Source of the DNA: Litoditis marina
Taxonomy: Eukaryota; Nematoda; Chromadorea; Rhabditida; Rhabditidae
Length of the DNA: 64,000 nucleotides
Direction: 5' to 3'
NCBI GenBank assembly: GCA_964036275.1
Contig: OZ038439.1
Span: 15,918,330 to 15,982,329, forward strand
The position numbers were made by a program, and so were the translations under genes. Positions 46,382 to 57,824 of this stretch are shown here, piece by piece. Under the pieces are notes generated by a model. That model had not been told where the DNA came from. It made no database searches and saw nothing but the letters and a program-made list of their open reading frames with translations. Each line of letters opens with the position of its first letter. The stretch's first letter is position 1.

Positions 46382-49300
46382 TCACACTAGATTGGGTAAT
46401 TGAAGCAGATCCGATGGTGCCAGCACAGGCGTACAGCTACTGGCGGTGGGCACCGAATCTTGTGACGTCATCAGCATTGAAGAGGAGGAGACCTGCAAAT
46501 GTGTGAAACAAAGATGGGTAAACCCCTGAGATTTTTCCTATCAGGGAAGATGCAAGGGTTGGAGTTCGCACGCTACCGAGCACGGATAAACCACCTATTT
46601 GCTCTCCCTCTCACAGAACAATATTCTACTGTTTCGAATATTCAAGCGAACAACTATGGCAATAAGCAAACGAATAGTTTATTCCAAAAATTATAATGAC
46701 AAGTTCATACTCTGTTGAATTTGAAATATAAAAAGAACAACAACTCACCGATCTGTCCGTCGTACTCGTGTGATGTGCATGGGGATTGTCGTACAGACTC
46801 CAGTCGACGGCGGCGAAGAAGCTGTGACCTCGCAACTCATCTAGGGTCAGACGACTGTCAGCAGGGCAGAGGAGGCTAGAAACAAATATATCTAGTTTTA
46901 ACTATTTTATAGGTTTACAAACAGTTATTAGTTCAATAAAAATTAAACTATTATTATAATTATCTAGTACCCTAATCAGAATGCTGACTGTCCGCAGGGC
47001 AGAGTAGGCTGTAAATAGAAACATTTTTATTCCTAAAGCTTTTGCTTTTGAAAACTACCATTGGTTAAATAAAAATTCTAAACTATTCCTACTTCTTGTA
47101 CGCAAAGCTACCATTGATTGGTATGTAACATTAACAGATTTTGACGTACTACGAAACCGAAACTTTCCAGGGATACTCATTAGACATGATGGAAGATTCC
47201 AGAATTTATCTAACAACTGATCAGAATTCAGAAAAGTATGACCGTTCAGTAGTTGAGATCAAACACTTCATTCTCCAAGAACTACGGTGAGTCACATGGT
47301 GTTTCATGTCCGAACTCACCGTTTCAGTACATCGGTGGCCGCAAACGAAACGGACAGGTATTCCGGTATCGGCAGTTCTGGACAGCTGTAATTGGATAGA
47401 TGACGACTACCTACTAAGACCCGAAAATGTACTAAAACTGAATACTGTATATTTCCCACAAATTGAGAGACGAAAGTTTCAACCCAATCTGATGTGTTTG
47501 CAGTTTGATGCCGGTGCGTTTGGGGCAAAATGATGAGAAGATCTTATGTGCTTAAAGATCAGACTTTCACTCAAAGGTCCTGCCTTTAGAAACACAACAC
47601 ACTGACCTTTGAACTCCGTGGGGTGCGGCTGTCGCCAGCGACCTTCCGGTGATCAATTCGAACAAGAGGGCGCCCAGTGTCCAAACGTCACTTTCGGAGC
47701 ACGGTTCCCAGCCAATTAGAAAGGTCTCTAAAATACTTGAATTTTTAAACTTGTGTCAATTTATGTATTACACATAGAATGATCAATCAAACTAGCAGAT
47801 CTTCCCTAGAAACACCACGGTTGATCCAGTTCGATACAAAACTTGGTTTCTGGTATAGTCGTCGCCAACGGAAAGGCGGGAGGGTACTGTATATCTCACT
47901 TCCGCTGTGTACACACACATGTCTTCGATTCCCAAACATGCACGTTATGTACTCTCAATAGCGCAGTGGTTAACGCGCTGATACGAATATTTTGCTCGCA
48001 GGTTCGATTCCGGCGAGAGACAGAAATTCATAAATTTGGCACCCACTATATTCCCAGTCACCAACGGGCATGGTAAAACTCAAATAACAAACAATTGAAC
48101 ACATTAAAGGAGAGACATACCCGGAGCACTGTATCCCTCCTGAACCCGCTTTGCCCGGCTCTCTCCGTGCCATATACCGTAGTAGGTTACCAGCACGTTA
48201 CCATCCGGAGCGATCAAAATGTCCTCGGGGCCAAAATCACTGAAAAAAAATAGTATTATAAAACCTAACCGGTTTGGGGGGCATTTCTTCAATACTCAAA
48301 TCTTACACGATCATATTTTTTATATAACAGCAATGACGGCTGACGGCGATTACATTTACACATATTTTCATGTCACACACCTCACGAGCTGTATAACACA
48401 AAGACCTCGACTCGAAACACACTGAAGAGACGTGAATAGGAAAATAATAATAAAGTAATATCCAAACTGACCCTATAAACGCGTCATGCTCATTGTGCAT
48501 AATGTAGAACCAGCTGACTAACTGAGCCATCCAGTGTACGATGAGAGGCTGAAACATTGAACAGTTAGAAGAAGTGTTCATAAAGTTTTCGGAGAACTCA
48601 TGGCAAATATGCTCTGCACCCCTTCTTGCGTTCGAGACACCCAACAACATATTACCGAAAAGTCGTCGACTACGATAAAATCTGTACACATCTGTATTGT
48701 AGTTTGATCCCGCTCAGAAAATCAAATTTACTGATGAGAGGCGATATCGGGAAGGTGCAGAGACAGTGATAGGTGACCGCACAGCAACACCATATTACAA
48801 CAATATGACGTGAATGACTAAATCTTTGAATCTTGAAATCTTGAACTGATGTCATATCAGATCAAACTACAATTCAGTTACGTTCACCGATATACCTCTG
48901 GTATCGGATGAGAAGAATGCCACGAGGGTCGTCGGTGTGTCAGAAGGGCTCGTACTTCGAGGAGACACGCGGAAAGGGAGCGGCTGGATGGAGCAACATC
49001 TGGAAATAAATAAATATTAGTTTGATTTTTCTTCATACCTCCATTGTTTACCTTTGCTTCGTAACGGAGCGCTGTTTATCACGTTTTCGATACACTGACT
49101 GTTGGTGAATTCTATATGTAACCGGGTTTTTTGGTAACCTAACCGGTTTTTTGGTAACCCCTTTTCCGGTTACTTCGATAGGTAACCGGTCGGTAACCGA
49201 AAATGAAAAACCTGTTACCTGTTTTTCCAACACAAAATGTGGTTTTTACCGTTAGTTTGTACGGTAACCGGATTTTACTTTTCGGTTACCAACCGGTTAC

Positions 49301-50257
49301 TAACCTGAAAAAAGGGTTACCAAAAACCGGTAAGGTTACCTAAAAACCTGGTTAGTTGTAAAATTGGCCCTGACTGTTGAATAGCCCGCCGGCGCCATGA
49401 ACGCCTCTTATTGCGCAGAATCAGATTTCTGGGTCAAACTGTAAGTCCTACATCCTACTTCACCTTCATCTTGTTGCAAATACCCCTTTAATATCGCAGT
49501 AGAAAAACTAATAGATAGATCAGATCAATAGATTACCAAAATAATCGAAACGTATTATGCGTGCATCTGACCCACGATTTCAGACCATAACACCCCCCAC
49601 CAACCTCCACCGGCTGGTGCGACATCTCCCGGTTTGCTGAGAGTGACAGCCGCCGGGGCTTCCTCCTCACCGGAAAGCACAGTCGACTCTGAGCCGGCCA
49701 CCATGTAAAAGTCACCTGAAATCGGCACGTCCATATACAACTGACTTTCTTTGAAGCACCAAACCTTACAACAATTTTTTGAATCATACTATAATACAAC
49801 CTTCTTCCCTACTTTCAATCTGAATTTCACATAAAAATGGAGAAAAGAAGATTCATTGAACTAAGATTTCTTCGAATAACATTCACAGAACCACTTCTAT
49901 TCCGTGTTCTCTTTCAGTTTATCTCTCTGTTGTCTCTTCCCCTCTCTCTACCAACCAGCTGGCGCAGTAGCCGTTCCAGTACAGTCCTCTCCCATGGTAC
50001 ACAGAACTTCAGAGCACGTCGGGTCTTCCGTCTAACAAAGGCAAAATATATATATAATAATTGAAAGTTTTTCAAGCTCAGAACATGTACTGAGCATCAC
50101 TTGTTGAAAATCTCACTTACTCTCACTTTGGGCGATGGGCGCCACAACTTATGAACGAGAAAAGTACTCTTTCATCTTAGGGGACAGATAAAAATCAAAC
50201 GGAAGGAAGAGAGAAAAAGAGAGAGAGAAGGAAAGAGGGGGTAGAGAAAAGATAGAA

Positions 50258-50304
<47 letters not shown>

Positions 50305-53300
50305 TAACAACGTACACTATTAGACTGATCGCGCATCTCCGCCACCCGTTCCACATCGATTCCCACAGAGAAGAAGAGACGTCGACCGCGGTACTTGTCC
50401 TCATCCAGCTTGTTGTCTGAAAATGAATCAACACTCAACAATAAAAGAAGTCAATAATGTAAATAAACAAATCATTCATTTCTCCAGAATTGGTTCGTAG
50501 GAACCAGAGTACTATTGGAACCTACAACTTTCAGCCAGGTCAACAAAACCAGAAGCAAATGCTGGCAGCTGGTAGCAACTTTTGGAACGCTTTTAAATTC
50601 AAAAACGTAAATATTACGCCAGAACGATTACTGGAAGTTCTATCTAATACGAACTTAATATTCTAAAATTTCGCCCTCTTTAGTCGTGCAATTTACCTAA
50701 GGTAGACATTTTCCACTTCCAGATCGCTAATTCTGTGAAACACAAATACCCACCAGACGACCCTTCCCAAGCAACTCCCTTCTGTTAATCTGAAATGTAG
50801 AGAAAACAACTAACTGTCTGGACACTCCTGTGATCGCACACTCTCTCCGTCCGCCACTTGTATCTGGTCACTCTTCGACGACAGTGAACACAACCAACGT
50901 GTTTCTGATTCACACAAAAATCGGGACTGAAACAAACCGAATCAAAGAAAATCCCACACAAAACCTATTATTTTCCGCAGAACAGACCAGACAAAATGTT
51001 TTTCAATTCTAAATAAGATAGAAAACTTACCAGAAAAGTCCATAACAGTCCTGGCTTGACGTACTCCAATAGAAGAATGATGAAGATTTCGGTCTCAAAG
51101 AATTGATGTAGTTGAACCTGAAAGGAAAAGTACGCAATTCCAGATGTCGGATCTAATATGTTTCCCACCAAGAAGATGTTGAGAAATAATTATACAATAA
51201 CTACTCTTCTCCAGAAAAAAAGTTTGGATTACGACTTACCATATGCGGCGCACTAGTGGGCATCAGTACACGCCCGTCCAACGATGTCCCCTTTTCCAGC
51301 AACTTCATGACGAATCGTTTTCCTAGAATAGACATAGTGAGGGCCAAAGTGGCGGTTTACACATGCAATTTTTCGATTTTTACCTTTTTCGTTATGTTAA
51401 GTGATTTTGGTTGTATTTGAGATGCAACCCGGCTGCATTTCAAATGCAACCAGGTTGCATTTGAAAGCAACCAATGGTTTCGCACACATGCAACCTGGTT
51501 GCATTTTGGTTGCATGCAACCCGGTTGCATGTGTAATTGGCCTGAGAAACTCGTAAGTGCTCATAGTAACTTTACCGCAAGTAGTAAGCCAATCACTTGA
51601 GATTCGAAGGATATATGCATATAAAACAAGGATTACTTAGACTAGTATGTCAGTATGTGCTTGGCTACTAGATAAAATGACGTACATTTCTTGCAACCCT
51701 GACGTTGACACAATCTGCACAAATGAGTGACTGTCATTTTTAGATGTGAGCTTGCCAACATTTTCTCACCAGTGGATTTTTCTTCTACCAGTAGCACCCT
51801 CCGGGAGGCGACCACTTCTGGCAGGACGCCAACTATATCGTAGTTGCGTAGGGCATGATTTGAACAATGGAAAGCCATGATATTCGGATCCTGTAACAAT
51901 GAGTACATGGAAAAGGGTTGATTAAACCAATACGGTGCATGGTGCTCAATCCCGTTGTGTTTGTAGTTTGCTCCATTTCCTTTTCGAAGTTCAAACCACA
52001 TCTCTGCTATGGTTTTCCCCTATAACTAGACCCCCATGGTATGAAAATGTTCGGTCGGTTAGATTGTCAAGTTATGAAATAGATTACTTTGTTACAATTC
52101 GTAACTTTCTGGGGAAAACTTGAATGTAAAGGATAAGTACTGAAACTGACCTGTAAATGCTGGGATGACGAGAGCATTGCATCCATATTGAACACGGAAC
52201 CATCGTATGAGAGATACAGCCTGAATACTAATTGGCTGAGAACAGCAACATTCTGAATATTTCTCTGCAGTTGTCATGTTAGCGTGAATTCTATATCTAA
52301 CCGGGTTTTTTTGGTAACCTAACCCTTTTTTGGTAACCTATTTTTCAGGTTACCTCAGTAGGTAACCGGTTGGTAACCAAAAATGAAAGCCCGGTTACCT
52401 GTTTTTCTAACGCAAAATGTGGTTTTCACCGTTAGTTTGAACGGTAACCGGATTTTAGTTTCAGGTTACTTCTAGGTTACCTACGAAGGTAACCTGAAAA
52501 AGAGGTTACCAAAAAAGGGTTAGGTTACCAAAAAACCCGGTTAGATATGGAATTGGCCTCATGTTAGCGTGAAAAGTTTCAGAAAAATCTTCATTCTCAC
52601 GTTTTCCGGTTGTTACTGTGAATTGCCGTTTAGCAAAACTTTTCAGCAGACTAACCCAGCAGTGTAGTCGCTGTTAAACTAAAACCAATGTATACTGTGT
52701 CTATCACTTACTACTGTGTACTATCACAGGTGATGTTGGAATGGTTCACACAGTGGGGTAATGCCGGCGAGTTAAAAATCGCTCCGAGTACTTTGTAACA
52801 TAATAATTGCAAGTTGTAACATTACAAATACCTGAACAACTTCTCCGCCTTCACCAGGTACTTGGCTGTTTTCCGTCGCACCGCGTTCCGTCTAGCCATG
52901 TCACTCTCTAGATGCACGCCCTAGATGAATAACTTGATGGAGCCAAATAGATCAACTTTTATTTGAATCTATATATATCTTCAATCTAAGTGGTTATCTG
53001 TCTTGTTCTCTCTCTCTCTTTCTCTCGCCATCTTTCCTTCTTCCCCCTCCCCCTCTTCCTTTTTGAAGAAGAAAAATGACTCCGTTCTTATTCGAATACT
53101 TTTACTCCATGGGATTACACTTAAATCTAATCTACTCGGTCTCTCGCTCTCTCTCTCTCTCTCTCTCGCTCTCCATATCTTGTCATCATTCCCCCCATCT
53201 CTCTTCTCTCTCTCTCTCACCTTCTTTTTCATGTCTTTCACTGAGCCCCTCTGGTAATATTCATTTCGTTTCTGATTCTAACATTAGAGTTCTCATACTA

Positions 53301-56300
53301 AACATAGACGACCGCCGAAAGTTACGTCGCAATTAGTTGTTTACCTAGTTAAATTAAGTTAGTTACCTGAATGAGGCTCGTGGCGGCATTCTTGTAGCAC
53401 TGGAAGGCGAGCTCAAACTCGTTCTCCTGCTCCGCTCGTTGAGCTGTCGCAACCAACTTCCCCGCGTGAACCAGGTAGTCCTCGCCGGAGCTGGACGCTA
53501 AACAACAAAAATTTTACATATACATCACATATGTTATTTAAACCTCAAATATTTCACTTATACATCACATATTTTTCTTAGACATAATATATTTCACTCA
53601 TACCCATACATTTCATTAATACATCACATATTTTACCTATACATAACATATTTATACATCAAGCTGATACACCAGTTGAATTGAAATAATTTTACTGCAT
53701 TCCAGTCTTTCCGGAAAAAAATCTTACCTTGTGAAAAACTTGATGCGTTCGACAACTTGGGGAAGAGACGCTTCATTGCCGAAGTCTTCGAACTGGTATT
53801 GGTCGTAGCATTCGAGGTTCCTAAACAAATGAAACTTTTCCTTTGATCAAACTACAAATTTTTTTTTCCTTCCACCAAACTACAAAAGTTTTTTCAATTT
53901 TTCTTGCACTTCGAAACACACCGCTTAATTGGACTGACACTACCGGAAACATCACTAATTACACCAGATTTATAGTATATCTTACCAAATGAACCTGTTG
54001 TTTCTTGAAAAAAAGCTCACAAACTCACAATTGTTGCTCAACTACATCTTAAAGTTTCGAACATGAATAACTGCTAAATTGCATCTTCACAATCTCACCT
54101 AACGTGACATCCGGAAATGAAAAATCCGACGACGATGCATTCTGAGGTATCACGGCATCACTTTCCTGAACCAACAAAACTTGGAATAAATAATATTTAT
54201 TGAGCAACAAGCACACACCACACCCGACAAAATAGGGAACTATATTGTTATTCACTTAATCAAAACATTGGTTTATCTTTTTTTCGTGAAAATAGAGATA
54301 AAAATAACAACAGCAATCAAGAATCTTTGAACTATCTGGATACCCACGCTTATCACGGGCCTAGAGAAAGAATTGTGAGTCATGAAAAAGTTCGAGACCT
54401 GTGAGAAAACTTCGAAACTTTTTGATTACATGAGTTCGCTAGTAAAATAGATCAGAAAGATTCTTAGTTTCAAAAATCAATCGGTACTAACTCTTTCTTC
54501 ATCGTTGACGTTTACGGAATTTGTAGGTAGAGCCGAATCCTCGTATCTGTAACAAATCGCATCCGGGTTTCTTACTTTTCTAGAAGACACCTGAATTTGT
54601 CGGATAAACAATCCCTCAAATGTATATATTATGCTATCCAATTGCATATGAACGGGGCTACTCAGCATAGCGCCGTTTACGAATAAAATAATCCCATTAG
54701 AAAGTCACAAACATAATGCAGTAAAGTTGTCGGAATTGCCAGAGAACTTTGAAAACGGGCTCATTTTTGTAAATTTCGAAGACGTTATCCAAATTTTGAT
54801 GCTACATCATAAAGTTTCTCGTAATTGAACTGAAACGGATTCCGTTTCATCATAAATCAAAATGTCTCAGAGCTCACGTGATTGGGGCATCCATAATGCT
54901 GCCAGCTTCGTAGAGAAACGAATTAGGAGTGGCGGCGTTGCCAGAGGCGACTTTTTCCGTTGCACGCTGAAATAAATATAGCATCAAACTTAAAAAATAT
55001 TCCAAGTTCCTGGGGTGCAACGATTAACTTTTCGCTTTTCGAACCTACACCGTTTCGATTTCGAGATCAAAGGTTAAAACAAAACCCTTTTTTGACAAAT
55101 GAAACATTGAAATTGAACTCCTCTCACTACACACCATCACCAATAACGTATCTCTAATTTACTGAAAGTAAGCCGTTTATCGATTAAAATACGTCAAACA
55201 TTATAGGTTTGCATCAAAAACAGCAGAATTTTTCCGAGTTTGACCGAAAAGCAGCTGGGGTATTTGGACAACATTACCGAAGTATGACTCTCACTTACAT
55301 CTACGAGTTCGTGTAGTACCCTGGCCTTTCGTAGGACTTCACTATCGAACAGAAACGCGAACAGTGCCTGAATAGACTCTTTCCGTTCCGCAACAACTGC
55401 CGGATCAGTGGAGCCGAGTAGACGAGGGGCCGGAAAGGAGGGGAAAATACCTCGGAGGTACAACTGGAACATAACACTCACGAAAGAGAAAGAATACATG
55501 GGTACCTGAGTACCCGAACCATCCTTATGTGCACAATGTTTATAGTATTCCATTTGTAACAAAACGACTGAAGAGAAAACTCTATTTAACAAAGCTTGAT
55601 AGGCCGAATTATCTCCATGTAAACACTTTTTCTATTATATCAATTCAAAGATGAACTACTGTCCTACAAACTCTTTAGATACAATTATCGTTCAACAGTG
55701 GAAAATTCCATACACAATTAGTACGTCACAGAAAAAACCACTTTATTTTGATTTTATGTTATTCTCCAATCTGAAGTCATATAATTGAAGTGCCACATCT
55801 GATGTGGAAAGTCAGGTGTTAAAGAATGACGATTATGTGCTCCAATCTCAACGCTTCATTCCTTTAAACTGCAATACATTTTTGAATTGCAGTTTAAAGG
55901 ACTGTCGCGCCTAGATTGGAGCACATAATCGTCCTACTTTAAATCGCAGGTTTCATTCCAACAAAGAACACTGACCTGTTTATGTAGTTTGATCAGACTG
56001 GCGTGAATACGATTCAACTCCTTGAACCTTGTCGTCAACACAAATACACGCGGATCGTTCTCTACGGTATTTCGAGGGATGCACTGGAATAAAGACAATA
56101 CACACTGACGCACTACACAGCATAAAACACACAGATACCGTAATTTACCCCCCCCCCCCCCGGACAAACACCTACCCTATACCAGTACAAACTACATGTG
56201 GCTACAAACTACAACTAACAAAACACCTACCTAAATCTAGCTTTGTACAAATACCTACCGTAACCAATACAAACTACCACTACAGTACTCTATGCCAGTA

Positions 56301-56524
56301 CGAACTACTCATACTGTAACCTATTCCACTATCAGCTACAAGTACAAACTACAAAAGACACCTACCGTAATCTCAATATGGTATTCCGTTCGGGGTCCGG
56401 TGAAGGTCTTTGACTCGGTCAGTCGAACTACTTCGGCAGCCGCGGACCATTCTGTTTTGGGGGCGAATAGCAGGTGGGATAGGGGGGAAATGCAGTACGA
56501 ATCATCCGGATAGAGGTGCGTCAT
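46382..56524 (-). CDS. rskd-1: RPS6KC1/RSKD-1-type protein: PX domain, MIT domain, pseudokinase
   Basis: Exons in gene order: 56366-56524, 55976-56083, 55299-55463, 54878-54966, 54492-54546, 54099-54165, 53728-53820, 53367-53497, 52832-52920, 52151-52220, 51770-51890, 51240-51322, 51031-51117, 50750-50789, 50697-50732, 50316-50416, 49956-50031, 49611-49715, 48896-48999, 48472-48548, 48121-48239, 47607-47727, 46749-46875, 46382-46492. Frame holds at all 23 junctions: 2334 nt, 777 aa. Residues about 25-145 are a PX domain, a phosphoinositide-binding module (FKELNRIHASLIKLHK, FPSFPAPRLLG). Residues 246-320 form a MIT domain (EDYLVHAGKLV, ELAFQCYKNAA, AKYLVKAEKLF). The kinase domain follows (TGKRFVMKLLEKG, K389) with a linker after the hinge. 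The catalytic loop reads IGDFGPEDIL (D620 kept, Asn replaced by D625). DFG reads YYG (638-640) and APE is intact (657-659). As in the vertebrate family, this suggests an inactive, endosome-linked scaffold. ATG follows acceptor TTGCAG by 8 bases. Confidence 0.92.
47855..48051 (+). mobile_element. TIR element carrying tRNA-like A and B boxes, copy 6
   Basis: It begins TATAGTCGTCGCCAACGGAAA and ends TTTGGCACCCACTATA. It contains CAATAGCGCAGTGGTTAACGC (A box) and CAGGTTCGATTCC (perfect B box). It lies in intron 21 of rskd-1 and opposes it in orientation. Confidence 0.85.
49105..49369. mobile_element. Foldback element with GGTTACC-rich arms, copy 1
   Basis: It is bounded by direct copies of CTGACTGTTG (49095-49104 and 49370-49379), a 10-bp target duplication. 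The arms are inverted (ATGTAACCGGGTTTTTTGG at the left) and packed with GGTAACC motifs. It lies in intron 18 of rskd-1. The TSD length suits a Mutator-like origin. Confidence 0.8.
50261..50298. repeat. (GA)n microsatellite
   Basis: A pure GA repeat in a purine-rich stretch, 17 bases downstream (in gene orientation) of rskd-1 exon 16. Confidence 0.95.
51349..51547. mobile_element. Foldback element with GCAACC repeats and GGCCAA ends
   Basis: The left end GGCCAAAGTGGCGGTTTACACATGC and the right end GCATGTGTAATTGGCC are imperfect inverted repeats. The interior repeats GCAACCNGGTTGCAT several times. It lies in rskd-1 intron 11 and shares the AATTGGCC end with the two GGTTACC elements. I could not find a target duplication. 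Confidence 0.6.
52284..52558. mobile_element. Foldback element with GGTTACC-rich arms, copy 2
   Basis: Direct copies of TCATGTTAGC (52274-52283 and 52559-52568) flank it. The ends GTGAATTCTATATCTAACCGG and GGTTAGATATGGAATTGGCC are inverted repeats. It lies in rskd-1 intron 9 and matches copy 1 over nearly its whole length. Confidence 0.82.
55820..55943. mobile_element. Palindromic MITE (GTAGGACGATTATGTGG ends), copy 4
   Basis: The ends are AAAGAATGACGATTATGTG and CACATAATCGTCCTACTTT. It lies in rskd-1 intron 2, 33 bases downstream of exon 2. Confidence 0.8.
56148..56161 (-). repeat. Poly-C tract, 14 C (poly-G on minus strand)
   Basis: The run lies in intron 1 of rskd-1, so the transcript carries a 14-G run. 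Confidence 0.95.
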
Positions 56525-57824
56525 CTTGCATACTGCAACAGATGCGTATTGATTATTCCATAAACATCACATATCGTCATGTGTAACAGATATCAAATGT
56601 TAACATGATGTAACCACAACGTTAAATCACATTCACGTTTTTTAGACTTTACGATTCGTACATTTGACGTCCCAAATGATATTGGGCTCATTCGAGGGCT
56701 GAATAGATCTTTAGACTGTTGGAAAACCTAATGGACTAGGAACATTTGCATAACGGTATTAGTTTATACATAAACAACAGCTTATTATTAGGTTTTCAAA
56801 AACAAAATGTTTTCGGAGCGTACTAAAGCTGACATCAAGTGACTTGGCCCACTCCAGTTTGGTGTCAATAACATAAGTCAAGCCAGCCGTAAACATATGT
56901 GGGCATGACCCTAACTCGATTATAAAATTTGGCAAACCTTCGTATATACCGAAATCGGAAAACCAACCGATTCATCAAATCCAATAAAAATAAAAATAAA
57001 AAGATAGATCTTTATCACAACAGACTTTCTTCAACTGATTACAAACAAAGTTACTAAAACAAAAGGACAGCTCCAATAAATAGATAAATATAACAGAAAT
57101 ACCTCTTTAATATTAGCTATCACAAACAGATTCTTACATGAAAAAGCCATCTAAAAACTAAACAACCAAAGACCCTCAAAATACTGAGAAACCACGTCTC
57201 GATGATAAAATAGGGACAGAAAATTAATTGATACATAAACAATAGTTATTATCTAGAAGTTGCATCCAAAACTGATGTGAAACAATGCAATGAAACAAAT
57301 CTTAAATGAAACACAAATTTCAACAAATTGTCCGAAATCAAGGCTAACCCTCAGAGAAGGTGCTGATAACAAATGACTCACAGACAAAAACAACACTTAA
57401 TCAAAGTCAGGTGACAGCTGAGTCGAATTTTGAAACCTTTGGGAACGAAATAATTCAGTTCTAGGGATTTGGACAGACGAAAGTGCTACGAAAGAAAGTT
57501 TCCGTAATCGATTACGAAGTTTGTGACAGTCTTCTAAGCTTGATAAAGAAGATAAACTGAATGATTATATAACCAAACTATTATAAACCTCTCAGTAGTT
57601 CAAATAAAGTGACCACAAAACGGTTGCTTTTATCCCCACAATCATTAACTCTATAGAAAAAACACCAAATTCAAGTAACCTGAACCACAATGATAAGTAT
57701 AATTGACTTGACTCCCAACAAGATTGAATCCGAATGACCAAAAATATGATTCAATCATGTGTTATAAAGGACCAAAACATGGTTCAAATCACGTTTCCCA
57801 AAGGACCAAAAACATGGCACCCCT
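56525..57824. other. Spacer between srpa-68 and rskd-1
   Basis: The 1.3-kb spacer shows no gene. At 57725-57820 it holds three tandem degenerate copies of a unit around CATGTTTTTGGTCCTTT, directly after the srpa-68 stop. Both genes run in the same direction, but the gap is longer than usual within nematode operons. I see no clear SL2-type U-rich signal. Confidence 0.5.

Noticed and set aside
49000..49380. CRISPR-like array from the repeated GGTTACC motifs
   Set aside because: The repeats are inverted, irregularly spaced and bounded by a target duplication. This is a foldback element in a nematode intron.
56525..57824. srpa-68 and rskd-1 as a confirmed operon
   Set aside because: They share orientation and neighbour status, but the 1.3-kb gap is long and no clear SL2 signal is visible, so the claim needs transcript data.
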